Positions 1 through 7,244 of a stretch of DNA of 44,989 nucleotides are shown piece after piece. Source of the DNA: an uncultured Bacteroidales bacterium. GTDB lineage: Bacteria > Bacteroidota > Bacteroidia > Bacteroidales > UBA932. Both the position numbers and the translations under genes were made by a program. Positions within the stretch are counted from its first letter, which is position 1. Every line of letters starts with the position of its first letter. The stretch is taken from assembly GCA_900319375.1 (NCBI GenBank), contig ONOI01000010.1, positions 1 through 44,989 of the forward strand, written 5' to 3'. The notes under the pieces were generated by a model. It ran no database searches, was not told the origin of the DNA, and saw only the letters and a program-made list of their open reading frames with translations.

Positions 1-82
1 CATACCCTCCTCCAAATGAGTGAGGGTATGTGCGTTTTGGGCCATTTTTGAACATACCCTCCCCCGAAACAGTGAGGGTATG
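1..82. repeat. Two hairpins with identical 9-bp stems
   Basis: CATACCCTC (1-9) pairs with GAGGGTATG (22-30), and the same stem recurs at 53-61 and 74-82. Each loop is 12 nt and both loops end in AGT. A 22-nt spacer separates the two. The first copy starts at the window edge, so more copies may lie to the left. The function is unknown; this looks like part of a structured non-coding repeat. Confidence 0.75.
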
Positions 83-122
83 CACGCCCCGGCTGGCCAG
101 CGGCGCCAAAAATGCCAAAATC

Positions 123-240
123 GGCGCCGAAAATGGAAAAAACCTGCAGTTCCGCGCCAAAATCCCGTAAATAAGCGCCGGAAGGTGGAAAAACCAACCA
201 ATCCGCGCCAAAAACCCGTCAAATGGCGCCGCGACGGCAA
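123..240. repeat. Degenerate ~52-nt tandem repeat
   Basis: Two imperfect units, about 123-174 and 175-225, each run GCGCC, GGAAAAA, then CCGCGCCAAAA and CCCGT. A third unit starts at about 226 and breaks off. A related GGCGCCAAAA lies at 102-111. CGGCGCC (101-107) can pair with GGCGCCG (123-129). An 85-codon GTG-start reading frame over this stretch (20-277) yields only a basic repeat peptide and is not credible as a gene. Confidence 0.5.
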
Positions 241-246
241 AACTTC

Positions 247-280
247 GTACCACTCTGCGGAAATTCCCGCAGAGTAGTAC
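247..280. repeat. Hairpin, 14-bp stem
   Basis: Bases 247-260 (GTACCACTCTGCGG) pair with 267-280 (CCGCAGAGTAGTAC), with one wobble and a 6-nt loop. It stands between the arms of the 18-bp inverted repeat. No T-run follows on either strand, so it does not look like a terminator. Confidence 0.6.
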
Positions 281-312
281 CAACTTTTCGCCAATTTGCC
301 CCGAGAAGCGTA

Positions 313-341
313 GTCTCCCTGCGAAAATAAAGCAGGGAGAC
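313..341. repeat. Hairpin, 10-bp stem
   Basis: GTCTCCCTGC (313-322) pairs perfectly with GCAGGGAGAC (332-341) around a 9-nt A-rich loop. The CCCTG/CAGGG core is shared with the next hairpin (361-395), which suggests both derive from one ancestral repeat. Confidence 0.6.
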
Positions 342-360
342 CGCAAAAATGGCCCAAAAC

Positions 361-414
361 GTGGTTTCCCTGTCGCATTTCAGCAGGGAGGCCACACTAA
401 GGAGGCCACACTAA
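361..414. repeat. Hairpin plus 14-bp tandem duplication
   Basis: GTGGTTTCCCTG (361-372) pairs with CAGGGAGGCCAC (384-395) with two wobbles. The sequence GGAGGCCACACTAA then occurs twice head to tail (387-400 and 401-414), so the right arm of the hairpin has been partly duplicated. This is consistent with replication slippage or excision/insertion at the hairpin foot. Confidence 0.6.
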
Positions 415-449
415 AAAAAGTTGCTTCGCCCAAATAGGGCAAAGCAACT
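413..449 (-). terminator. Intrinsic terminator of the PEGA gene
   Basis: Bases 419-431 pair with 437-449 (12 of 13 pairs, one C-A mismatch at 427/441) around an AAATA loop. Read on the minus strand the stem is followed by seven T residues (413-419 on plus are A). It lies 40 nt past the stop of the minus-strand gene ending at 489 and closes the two-gene unit 4333-489. Confidence 0.85.
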
Positions 450-488
450 ATAATCTAATATGTCTGTCTGGGAACAAGCCCGACCGGA

Positions 489-2111
489 CTATTCAGCGGG
501 AGTCTCAGCGGGAGTCTCAGCGGGAGTCTCAGCGGGGGTCTCGACAGGCTCTTCAGCCGGAGTCTCTGCGGGTTCCTCACCGGGGCACTCGGGGCAGGTC
601 GCCTCTTCTGAGCACTCAGGCTTAGTCTCTTCGCAGCACTCTGCCGGTTTCTCCGAGCACTCGGGCTTAGCCTCCTCGCAGCACTCTGCCGGTTTCTCCG
701 AGCACTCGGGCTTAGCCTGCTCGCAGCACTCTGCTGGCTTAGCCTCGCCGCAGCACTTCTCACACTTTTCGGTGCACTCGCCGCAGCAGTCCTCGCAGGT
801 GCAGAAATCGCAGCAGCAGCCTTCAGGGAGGGCGACGAGTTCGGGCTCGAGAACTATTCTCATAGACTCACTCATCACGACTGTCTCGCAATAAGGTTTG
901 TAACCCTTCTTGAAGATCTGAACTTTGTGTTCACCCCACTTGACCTGAGGGAGATAGACAGGGGTCTGTCCTACTTTCTCTCCGTCGATGAACACACAAG
1001 CCTTAGCCGGGAAGGATTTGATTACGAGATTTCCGTAGATAGGCTGAGGATCGGGGATGGTGATCTCAACTCCTTCGGGAGTAAGAGGAATCTCCTCGGT
1101 AATTACCTGAGATGTGTAACCCTGCTCACGGGCTTCGAAGTTGTATACGCCGGCGAGAAGTTTACCGGTCCAGGTTCCTGTACCCTTCCACTCACCGTTT
1201 GCCCAGATCTCGGCATTGGGAGCGGTCTTGAGGGTAACTGCGGAGAAGTTGGGCCTGAGGCAAGGACAAACGATAAGTGTATCGTTGTCTACTACGGTTA
1301 CTGTTCCGATTGCATTGCTGTACTGCTCCTTTGCAACGAGAAGTTTATGTTCTCCGCTGGTAAGTTTACCGTAGACGAGAGGAGCGTTGCCGACGAATTC
1401 GTCGTCGACATATACTGCCGCGCCGGTAATTTCTTCATCCTTGTCGATAATCTTGATCCAGCCGTTGGCCTCGCGAAGGTTGACGGCGATCTCTACCTTG
1501 GCAGAATCGCTGATGGAGAACTCTCCTTCCTCGGGATAGAAGCCCTTAGCCGAAACTTTGTACTTATAGTCACCGACATTGATGAGTTCCTGAGCCTCGC
1601 CGCCACGTACCTTGATAACCTCGGTTCCGAGCTCGATTATAGCCTGCTCGGGGGTAACGGTAAAGAGCACGAACTGCTGCTCGGGGACAACGACCGGAGC
1701 TGCCTCAGGAATAGTGTCGTTCTCAACCACTACCTCAACATCCATCACATAGGTCTTTCCGGCCTTGAGGGGAGTCGCGAATTTGTACTCGACTGAAGAG
1801 TTGATAGTAGAATCAGAGATTACAACGCTTTCTTCCTTTGCGCTTACATAGATGAGATTCGGCTGAGCAGTAACTTCAGTTGCACCGGCCGACTGATAAG
1901 AAGCTTTTGCGCCGTCGTTAATCTTGATGACAGCACACTTCTTACCATTAGCATCCCTCTTGGCAGTAGCCTTGCGGCATGCTGTGTGGTCCTTGGGGTC
2001 GAGGCGGAAGTCCTTGACTTCAAGCTTCTTGACCTCAACTACTTCTGCGTATGCGCTCGACGCTCCGAGAAGAGCGGCAAGCGCCATCGCGAACATGGCA
2101 AGTTTTTTCAT
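489..2111 (-). CDS. Secreted PEGA-repeat protein with cysteine-rich repeat tail
   Basis: 540 residues. An N-terminal signal peptide (about 1-22, ending SSAYA) has no lipobox, so the product is probably periplasmic or surface-exposed. Four PEGA-like beta modules are visible (about 147-205, 217-275, 289-345, 359-415), with G-E-H-K/V and K-x-G-Y signatures. PEGA domains are usually found in envelope proteins and are thought to mediate binding. Residues 431-510 then hold 22 cysteines in CC and CxxC groups, including three 15-residue repeats of the AKPECSEKPAECCEE type, followed by an ETPA repeat tail. The cysteine tail looks metallothionein-like or heavily disulfide-bonded; which one is not known. 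It starts 14 nt after the EF-hand gene and should be co-transcribed with it. No specific function can be assigned. Confidence 0.85.
   Translation of the reverse strand: MKKLAMFAMALAALLGASSAYAEVVEVKKLEVKDFRLDPKDHTACRKATAKRDANGKKCAVIKINDGAKASYQSAGATEVTAQPNLIYVSAKEESVVISDSTINSSVEYKFATPLKAGKTYVMDVEVVVENDTIPEAAPVVVPEQQFVLFTVTPEQAIIELGTEVIKVRGGEAQELINVGDYKYKVSAKGFYPEEGEFSISDSAKVEIAVNLREANGWIKIIDKDEEITGAAVYVDDEFVGNAPLVYGKLTSGEHKLLVAKEQYSNAIGTVTVVDNDTLIVCPCLRPNFSAVTLKTAPNAEIWANGEWKGTGTWTGKLLAGVYNFEAREQGYTSQVITEEIPLTPEGVEITIPDPQPIYGNLVIKSFPAKACVFIDGEKVGQTPVYLPQVKWGEHKVQIFKKGYKPYCETVVMSESMRIVLEPELVALPEGCCCDFCTCEDCCGECTEKCEKCCGEAKPAECCEQAKPECSEKPAECCEEAKPECSEKPAECCEETKPECSEEATCPECPGEEPAETPAEEPVETPAETPAETPAETPAE
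496..748 (-). repeat. Coding tandem repeats (12-nt and 45-nt) in the PEGA gene
   Basis: GCGGGAGTCTCA-type 12-nt units begin at 496, 508, 520 and 532 and encode the ETPA tail. A 45-nt unit beginning GCAGCACTCTGC starts at 633 and 678 and partially at 723, with a diverged partial copy before 633. It encodes the 15-residue cysteine repeat. Both periods are multiples of three, so copy-number change by slippage keeps the frame and would vary tail length. Confidence 0.85.
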
Positions 2112-2125
2112 ATCAATACGCTTTA

Positions 2126-4333
2126 TTATTCAGCTTCGGGGGCAGCCTCAGTGGGGGCCTCGGTCGGAGTCTGATCGGGAGTCTCAACTACCTGCTCTAC
2201 CTTAGGCTTACGCTCGATGCCCATCCACTTCAGGTTGTTGGTGAAGTAAAGAGCAGCGAATGCGCCGCAAAGGAGAAGGAGGATAATGATGATAGTAGGC
2301 CAAGGGCTCTTCTTGGGAGCATAAGGATCTCCCTCGGTTGCGACCTTAGGATACTTGGCAAGAGAAGTAAGGGTAGCGCCAAATACGATATTGACGATGA
2401 TCTTGCTGTTGATAGCCCAGCCGTTTGCGTTGAGCACGGGGCCGAGGTTACGCTTGCGGAGCTTGAGCCATGCGATGAACATCGACGGACCGGAAATGAC
2501 GATAATAAGAACGAGAAGGGCGATAAGCGGTGTGTACCAGTGTGCGAAGAGAGCGGCAAGGGCCGAGAGCACGAAGCCGAGGGCCAGGCCTATCGCGGCA
2601 AAGATACCTGCGAACTTTGCAATGTCGAACTTATTCTCGACCGGAGCGGCCTTGGCGGCCTCTTTGTCTGCCGGAAGAGTAGCGGTGTTTGCTTTGGAAG
2701 TAAGATCTCCTGTAACCTTGGCGTCTTTCTCTGCCGCGCTCTTGTTGATACGGTCGGAGATAGTGCGGGCGAGCTTCTTGTAAGGAGCCCAGAAAGCCTG
2801 ACGGACACTTACGGGATTCTCGATGATCTTTGTTACGACTGCATCGTAGTCCAGACCGTCTCTGTCATAGAACACGGCGTTCTGGCCAACGCGCAGAGAA
2901 TCTACATCACCGTCTGTAAGCACAGCCGCGATAAGGGCGGTCTTTCCGGTAGACTTCGACACGCAGTTGCAGTACAGGATATACATTCCGCTCTGCGAAG
3001 CCATATCAGCCTGCTTGCCCATATCTGCTACATTGACGCAGAGATCCAGACACCTCTGATCGATATAGAGTTTACCTGCCTGGAAGACGGCAAGCTCGCT
3101 GCGGTTATAGAACGAGCCAAGAATGACGTAGTTGTTGAGGAACTCGTAGAAGTAGCGATAGAGTCTCATCAGCTTGTCTACCTCATCGATAGCGTTGGCC
3201 TCATCGGTAAGGGCGAGATCCTGCTCGATCAGAGCGAGGACAGCCTCTTTCTTGTCCGCCTTGAGGAGTTCCTTAGCCTTATCAAGACCGAGGGACTCGA
3301 CAACTGCGCCGGCCTTCGAAGCGGCCCATGCCTTATAGGCGTCGAACTTGGCGACTATTGCATTCCACTGATCCTCGGTCATGCCCTTCTTTCCCTTGAG
3401 CTCCTTATCAAGCACGAGAGCCTTAAGGCTGGCAAACGCGGCCTTCCATGCCGGGTTGATTCCCTCGAAAGCGAGGACGCCGTCGGCATTCGGGCGGGCG
3501 AGAGGATATTCGGCGATCTGGCCCATCTCGGCGGTCATATCGCCGGCGCTGATAGACTGGATCTTCGCTACGTCCACGTCGACTGCGGCAGCAGCATCGG
3601 CGTTGAAGGCGATGAGCTTGCAGCGGAGGAAGTAGTCGGCGATCTTAGCCTTCACTGCCTCGACTGCTGCGAGAGCGGCCTCAGTGTCGTCGCCGAACGG
3701 GAGGATGTCGGCCGTCTTGGCCTCAGCCCACGCGACGTAGGCGGCAAGGGCGTCGTAGAAGGCCGTGATAAGTTCGGCGTCGACTCCCGCCGCTCCGCTC
3801 CTGTCGGCCTTTGAGCCTACCAGAGCCACGGCCTGGGAGATAGCTTCCTTCACAGCTTCGTCCTCTGTACTGTCGGGAGTAACGATGCCGTCTCCGTTGA
3901 ACTTGGTTCCTGCGAAGATTGCAACGCTGTCGGAGGCATCTGCGAGAGTAATCTCTTCGGCGTCTGCCTTTCCGAGGTTGGCGAGAATCTGTTTCGCGGA
4001 GTTGTACAGACGGGCTCCTGCTTCAACACCCTGATTGAGTTCGTTCAGAGGGAGAGTGTCTGAACTCTTGAGAAGGAGGTCCTTGTCTTTCAGAACCGAA
4101 GTGATCCACTCTGCAGCGGCAACCACTTCGTAAACCCTGATCTTACCGTCTTTGTCGGTATCGAGCAGAGAGAGAGTTTTTTTGTCGAAATAAAGGCCGT
4201 CGACGGGACAGCTGAGGACGGTCCAGAGTTTCTGGTCAAGTTCACCGAGGTGTGCGATATCTTCTCCGGAAGAAATCTTCACTCGTGTAACACCGCCAAG
4301 AGAGCAAAAGCTCCAAGGATACTTGTTGTCCAT
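2126..4333 (-). CDS. EF-hand membrane protein of unknown function
   Basis: 735 residues, unrecognised as a named protein. A canonical EF-hand loop lies at 58-69 (DTDKDGKIRVYE: D1, D3, D5, G6, I8, E12 all present), and a degenerate one at about 144-155 (NGDG core, Lys in place of the first Asp). A long alanine-rich helical region follows (160-400). The C-terminal part has three probable membrane helices (about 574-597, 601-623, 679-698) and a short ET/AP-rich tail. There is no signal peptide, so the large N-terminal part may be cytoplasmic. It is the first gene of a two-gene unit with the PEGA/Cys-rich protein; a shared role at the envelope, perhaps calcium-linked, is an inference only. Confidence 0.85.
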   Translation of the reverse strand: MDNKYPWSFCSLGGVTRVKISSGEDIAHLGELDQKLWTVLSCPVDGLYFDKKTLSLLDTDKDGKIRVYEVVAAAEWITSVLKDKDLLLKSSDTLPLNELNQGVEAGARLYNSAKQILANLGKADAEEITLADASDSVAIFAGTKFNGDGIVTPDSTEDEAVKEAISQAVALVGSKADRSGAAGVDAELITAFYDALAAYVAWAEAKTADILPFGDDTEAALAAVEAVKAKIADYFLRCKLIAFNADAAAAVDVDVAKIQSISAGDMTAEMGQIAEYPLARPNADGVLAFEGINPAWKAAFASLKALVLDKELKGKKGMTEDQWNAIVAKFDAYKAWAASKAGAVVESLGLDKAKELLKADKKEAVLALIEQDLALTDEANAIDEVDKLMRLYRYFYEFLNNYVILGSFYNRSELAVFQAGKLYIDQRCLDLCVNVADMGKQADMASQSGMYILYCNCVSKSTGKTALIAAVLTDGDVDSLRVGQNAVFYDRDGLDYDAVVTKIIENPVSVRQAFWAPYKKLARTISDRINKSAAEKDAKVTGDLTSKANTATLPADKEAAKAAPVENKFDIAKFAGIFAAIGLALGFVLSALAALFAHWYTPLIALLVLIIVISGPSMFIAWLKLRKRNLGPVLNANGWAINSKIIVNIVFGATLTSLAKYPKVATEGDPYAPKKSPWPTIIIILLLLCGAFAALYFTNNLKWMGIERKPKVEQVVETPDQTPTEAPTEAAPEAE

Positions 4334-4382
4334 TGATTTAGGGTTTTATATTAGTTTTATCTGTGATCAGGCATTATTCTTT

Positions 4383-4412
4383 CAAAGATAGAAATTAAAT
4401 TTCATATATTTG
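4383..4412. promoter_or_regulatory. Divergent -7 boxes for the EF-hand and DUF389 genes
   Basis: TATATTTG at 4405-4412 (plus) and TATCTTTG at 4383-4390 (minus strand) both match the Bacteroidota TAnnTTTG -7 element. Neither has a clear -33 TTTG. The plus box ends one base before an upstream TTG codon (4414), which would therefore sit at or before the transcript start; this favours the ATG at 4432 for the DUF389 gene. Confidence 0.55.
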
Positions 4413-4431
4413 CTTGAAAGAAAAGAGTAAA

Positions 4432-5766
4432 ATGGAAACAAATATCTGGGGCAAGATAGCAACCTTCGTCAATGTCAGAAATGAAACCGACATTGAAGGC
4501 GCAAACATAAGTATCAGAAAGAACATACACTTCCGCGGAACTACCGTTTTCGTTCTCGCCTGCGCGATCATCATAGCCAGCGTTGGCCTCAACCTCAACT
4601 CGATCCCGGTTATCATCGGCGCGATGCTTATATCCCCCGTGATGGGCCCCATCCTCGGTTTCGGCCTCGGGCTGGCGACTAACGACACGACTCTGGTCAG
4701 GGACGCGCTGAAGAACTTCCTCATCATGGTAGGAATCAGCATCCTCGCCTCCGCGATATTCTTCCTGCTATCTCCTCTTTCGCCCAGCCAGAAAACCGAA
4801 CTTCTCGCCCGAACAAACCCCACTATCTACGATGTCCTGATCGCCCTGTTCGGCGGAGCCGCCGGCATGTTCGCCACCGCTCGTAAGGAAGGGGGCACCG
4901 TCATCCCGGGAGTCGCAATCGCTACGGCGCTGATGCCGCCGCTCTGCACCATCGGCTATGGACTTGCCCACCTCGCCCCTAAGTTCATATTCGGCGCGCT
5001 TTACCTTTTCATAATCAACAGCATCTTCATTGCCCTGGCTACCTTCCTCGTAGCGAAATACCTCCGCTTCCCTTCCGCAAACGCCGAGAACGAAGAGCGC
5101 AGACGCCGCTCCCGCAGAATCATATGGGCGATTATGATAGTGATCATCGTCCCCAGCATCATCTCCGCTGTCCAGATAGTGCGCGAGACTAACTTCGAGC
5201 GCAACGTCGAAACCCTCGTCGAGAAGAACAAGACGGTAGGAAGAAGCTACATCTTCAACTACGAGATCCAGAAAGAAGGCCGCAGAGGACACTCCGTCAA
5301 ACTCTACCTCGCAGGCGAAGTCCTTCCGGACGCCGAAAAAGAGAGCATCTATCAGGATGCTGAAGAGCTCGGAATCAAGCGCAACCAGCTCACCTTCCAC
5401 GAAGACGCCACAGTCCGCACCGGTATAGACGGCGAACTTCTGAAGAATTATTACGAAGACAACACTAAAAAGCTCAACGAAATGAGTTCCGCCCTTCAGG
5501 ATCTGAACTCGGAGCTTCAGGAGTACAAGTCCAAGGAATTGCCCGCCAAAACCCTCGCAATGGAAATAGCGGCGCAGTATGAAGACATTTCAGAAGTGAG
5601 CATTTCCCGCGGCGAGTCGATCAACCCTCAGACCGGAGCGGCAAGCGATCAGATTATCGTTCTGCTGACGGCCAAGACAGACCTCTCTCAAGAAACGATA
5701 GACAAAATAACGAACTGGCTTCGAATCAGACTCGAAACCGACAATATCGTTATTCTTCAAAAATAG
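4432..5766 (+). CDS. DUF389 family membrane protein
   Basis: 444 residues from the ATG at 4432. A hydrophobic block with GAMLISPVMGPILGFGLGL (residues about 55-80) is the hallmark of the DUF389/TIGR00341-type family. About six membrane helices fill residues 35-250, including GGAAGMFATARKEGGTVIPG and VAIATALMPPLCTIGYGLA. A soluble C-terminal part follows (about 255-444), with a helical stretch around 345-370 (NEMSSALQDLNSELQEYKS) and a final domain that may bind a ligand. The family has no settled function. It is transcribed away from the EF-hand gene and ends 2 nt from the convergent CNNM gene with no visible terminator between. Confidence 0.85.
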   Translation: METNIWGKIATFVNVRNETDIEGANISIRKNIHFRGTTVFVLACAIIIASVGLNLNSIPVIIGAMLISPVMGPILGFGLGLATNDTTLVRDALKNFLIMVGISILASAIFFLLSPLSPSQKTELLARTNPTIYDVLIALFGGAAGMFATARKEGGTVIPGVAIATALMPPLCTIGYGLAHLAPKFIFGALYLFIINSIFIALATFLVAKYLRFPSANAENEERRRRSRRIIWAIMIVIIVPSIISAVQIVRETNFERNVETLVEKNKTVGRSYIFNYEIQKEGRRGHSVKLYLAGEVLPDAEKESIYQDAEELGIKRNQLTFHEDATVRTGIDGELLKNYYEDNTKKLNEMSSALQDLNSELQEYKSKELPAKTLAMEIAAQYEDISEVSISRGESINPQTGAASDQIIVLLTAKTDLSQETIDKITNWLRIRLETDNIVILQK

Positions 5767-5768
5767 GG

Positions 5769-6845
5769 TTAGCTCTTCTTCCCGGAATTGGCGGCCTTTT
5801 TAGCCGCAATTGCGGCGGCCGTGCGCTGGGTGCGGGTCCAGCGGTCACGGGCGAGCTGCTGCATATCGCGGACGGTATCCTGTTCGTCGACTATTTCGCT
5901 TCCCAGCAGCGTCTCGATTACATCTTCCAGAGTAAGAATTCCCTGGAATGAGCCATATTCATTTATAACCACTGCGATCTGCTCGTCTTTCGAGAGCATA
6001 TCGTCCCAGATCTCGTCCAGAGGCTTATCCTCGTTGAAGGCCGGGATATCGCGTTTTATCGAAGAAAGGGTCAGGTCGAACTTGTCGTCTGCCATCAGCT
6101 GGAGGGCTTCCATCCTGAGAATATATCCGGTTATATACTCGTCGTTATCCGCATATACCGGAATACGGGAATGGTGTGCGAAGCGTTCGTCGTGATGGAA
6201 CTCGCGCAGAGTCATGGACTCCGGCGCAATTGCCGCCACGACCCTCGGGGTCATCACATCGTAGGCGGTCACCTCGTCCATATTGATCAGGTTCTGGATG
6301 ATGGTGCTTTCGTCCTGCTCGAGGTCGCCCTCTTCCTCGGAAGCCACGGCCATGGCCGCGACCTCGTCGCGCGAGACTGCTACCTCCGCATCGCGGGGCG
6401 CGATGACCTTTGTCAGTTTCTCCACCAGCCAGACTATCGGGAACATGATGAACACGAGCGCCTTCAGCGCGTAGGTCGCGAAGCCCATCAGAGACTTCCA
6501 ATAAGAGGTTCCGATAGTCTTGGGGATGATCTCCGAGAAGACCAGAATAAGGACGGTGACGATAGCGGTGATAACTCCGAACCACGCCGACCCGAACAGA
6601 ATAGTTGCCTGACGGCCGACTCCTGCCGCACCGATAGTGTTGACGATGGTATTCAGCGACAGAATAGCGGCGATAGGCCGGGAAGATTCCGTCTTGAATT
6701 TCTTAAATTGAGCGGCGGGTTTGTACCCCTCCTCCTCCTTGAGGGTAATGTACGAGATGGGCGTGCTCATCAGCGTTGCCTCCAACACAGAGCAGAGGAA
6801 CGAGACGGCCATCGTGCCGAAAAGGAAGAGGAGAAGAAGACCCAT
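5769..6845 (-). CDS. CNNM/DUF21-CBS membrane protein (hemolysin C-like)
   Basis: 358 residues. The N-terminal CNNM (DUF21) transmembrane domain spans about 1-150, with FSEIIPKTIGTSYW, the characteristic EIxPK signature. A pair of CBS domains follows (about 195-320), including DVMTPRV and the AVVINEYGSFQGILTLEDVIETLLG motif. The family includes CorC/CNNM magnesium or cobalt efflux proteins. The C-terminal CorC_HlyC domain seen in many relatives is absent: after the CBS pair there is only a basic tail ending SGKKS. It is the last gene of the ileS operon, 6 nt after the GtrA-like gene. A divalent-cation role is inferred from the family. Confidence 0.9.
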   Translation of the reverse strand: MGLLLLFLFGTMAVSFLCSVLEATLMSTPISYITLKEEEGYKPAAQFKKFKTESSRPIAAILSLNTIVNTIGAAGVGRQATILFGSAWFGVITAIVTVLILVFSEIIPKTIGTSYWKSLMGFATYALKALVFIMFPIVWLVEKLTKVIAPRDAEVAVSRDEVAAMAVASEEEGDLEQDESTIIQNLINMDEVTAYDVMTPRVVAAIAPESMTLREFHHDERFAHHSRIPVYADNDEYITGYILRMEALQLMADDKFDLTLSSIKRDIPAFNEDKPLDEIWDDMLSKDEQIAVVINEYGSFQGILTLEDVIETLLGSEIVDEQDTVRDMQQLARDRWTRTQRTAAAIAAKKAANSGKKS

Positions 6846-6851
6846 AACTTA

Positions 6852-7244
6852 TTACTTCTGATCTACGTTTTTACCGTAAACCACCAGACGCTGGAAGGTA
6901 TACTCGGTTGTGAGGTTGAACACCAGGTTGATGACAGTCACGATATACTCGTTCCACCACAGGTTTCCGGCGAGCTCGTTTTCGAGCCAGAGAGAAACGG
7001 GAGTGAAGACACAGTAATACCCGAATACCTTCAACATCGCAATCGGGACGTTGTTGGCCGACTTGAAAGTAAACTTTCTGTTGATGGTGAAGTTCCAGAT
7101 AACGGAGATCACCAGGGCAATGAAATACGAAACCCAATAGTGCCAGTGGAAGAGCTCGTTGAAGAGGGTGAAGAAACCCATCTCCAGGAGCCCGGCGCTG
7201 GCTGAAAGCAGCGTGTACTTAAAAAATCTTGTGTATTCGTTCAT
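6852..7244 (-). CDS. GtrA-like flippase family protein
   Basis: 130 residues with four predicted membrane helices and the GtrA/DPMS signature WNFTINRKFTFKS (about 50-62). A second part, NLVFNLTTEYTFQRLVVYG, closes the fold. GtrA-like proteins are thought to move polyprenyl-linked sugars across the inner membrane for cell-surface glycosylation; the substrate here is unknown. Its start codon shares one base with the stop of the alpha-galactosidase gene (TAATG), so translation is probably coupled. Confidence 0.88.
   Translation of the reverse strand: MNEYTRFFKYTLLSASAGLLEMGFFTLFNELFHWHYWVSYFIALVISVIWNFTINRKFTFKSANNVPIAMLKVFGYYCVFTPVSLWLENELAGNLWWNEYIVTVINLVFNLTTEYTFQRLVVYGKNVDQK

Larger units (their letters stand above)
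33..361. repeat. 18-bp perfect inverted repeat framing a hairpin cluster
   Basis: CGTTTTGGGCCATTTTTG at 33-50 is the exact reverse complement of 344-361. The 329-nt interval holds further hairpins (53-82, 247-280, 313-341) and a degenerate 52-nt tandem repeat. Terminal inverted repeats around a short non-coding interval recall a MITE. However, hairpins of the same kind also lie just outside both arms (1-30 and 361-395), so the true borders are not clear, and no target-site duplication could be established. Confidence 0.55.

Noticed and set aside
20-277. 85-codon GTG-start reading frame in the left hairpin region
   Set aside because: It is made of the 52-nt repeat and hairpin stems, has no ribosome site or homology I recognise, and gives a basic repeat peptide.
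1-395. CRISPR array
   Set aside because: The repeats are hairpins of different sequence with uneven spacing and no constant repeat/spacer pattern; no cas genes are present.
2051-3814. 587-codon open frame antisense to the EF-hand gene
   Set aside because: A shadow of codon bias; the minus-strand frame has a coherent EF-hand and membrane-helix layout.
4414-4431. Upstream TTG start for the DUF389 gene
   Set aside because: The TTG lies one base after the -7 box, so it would be at or before the transcript start; ATG at 4432 fits better.
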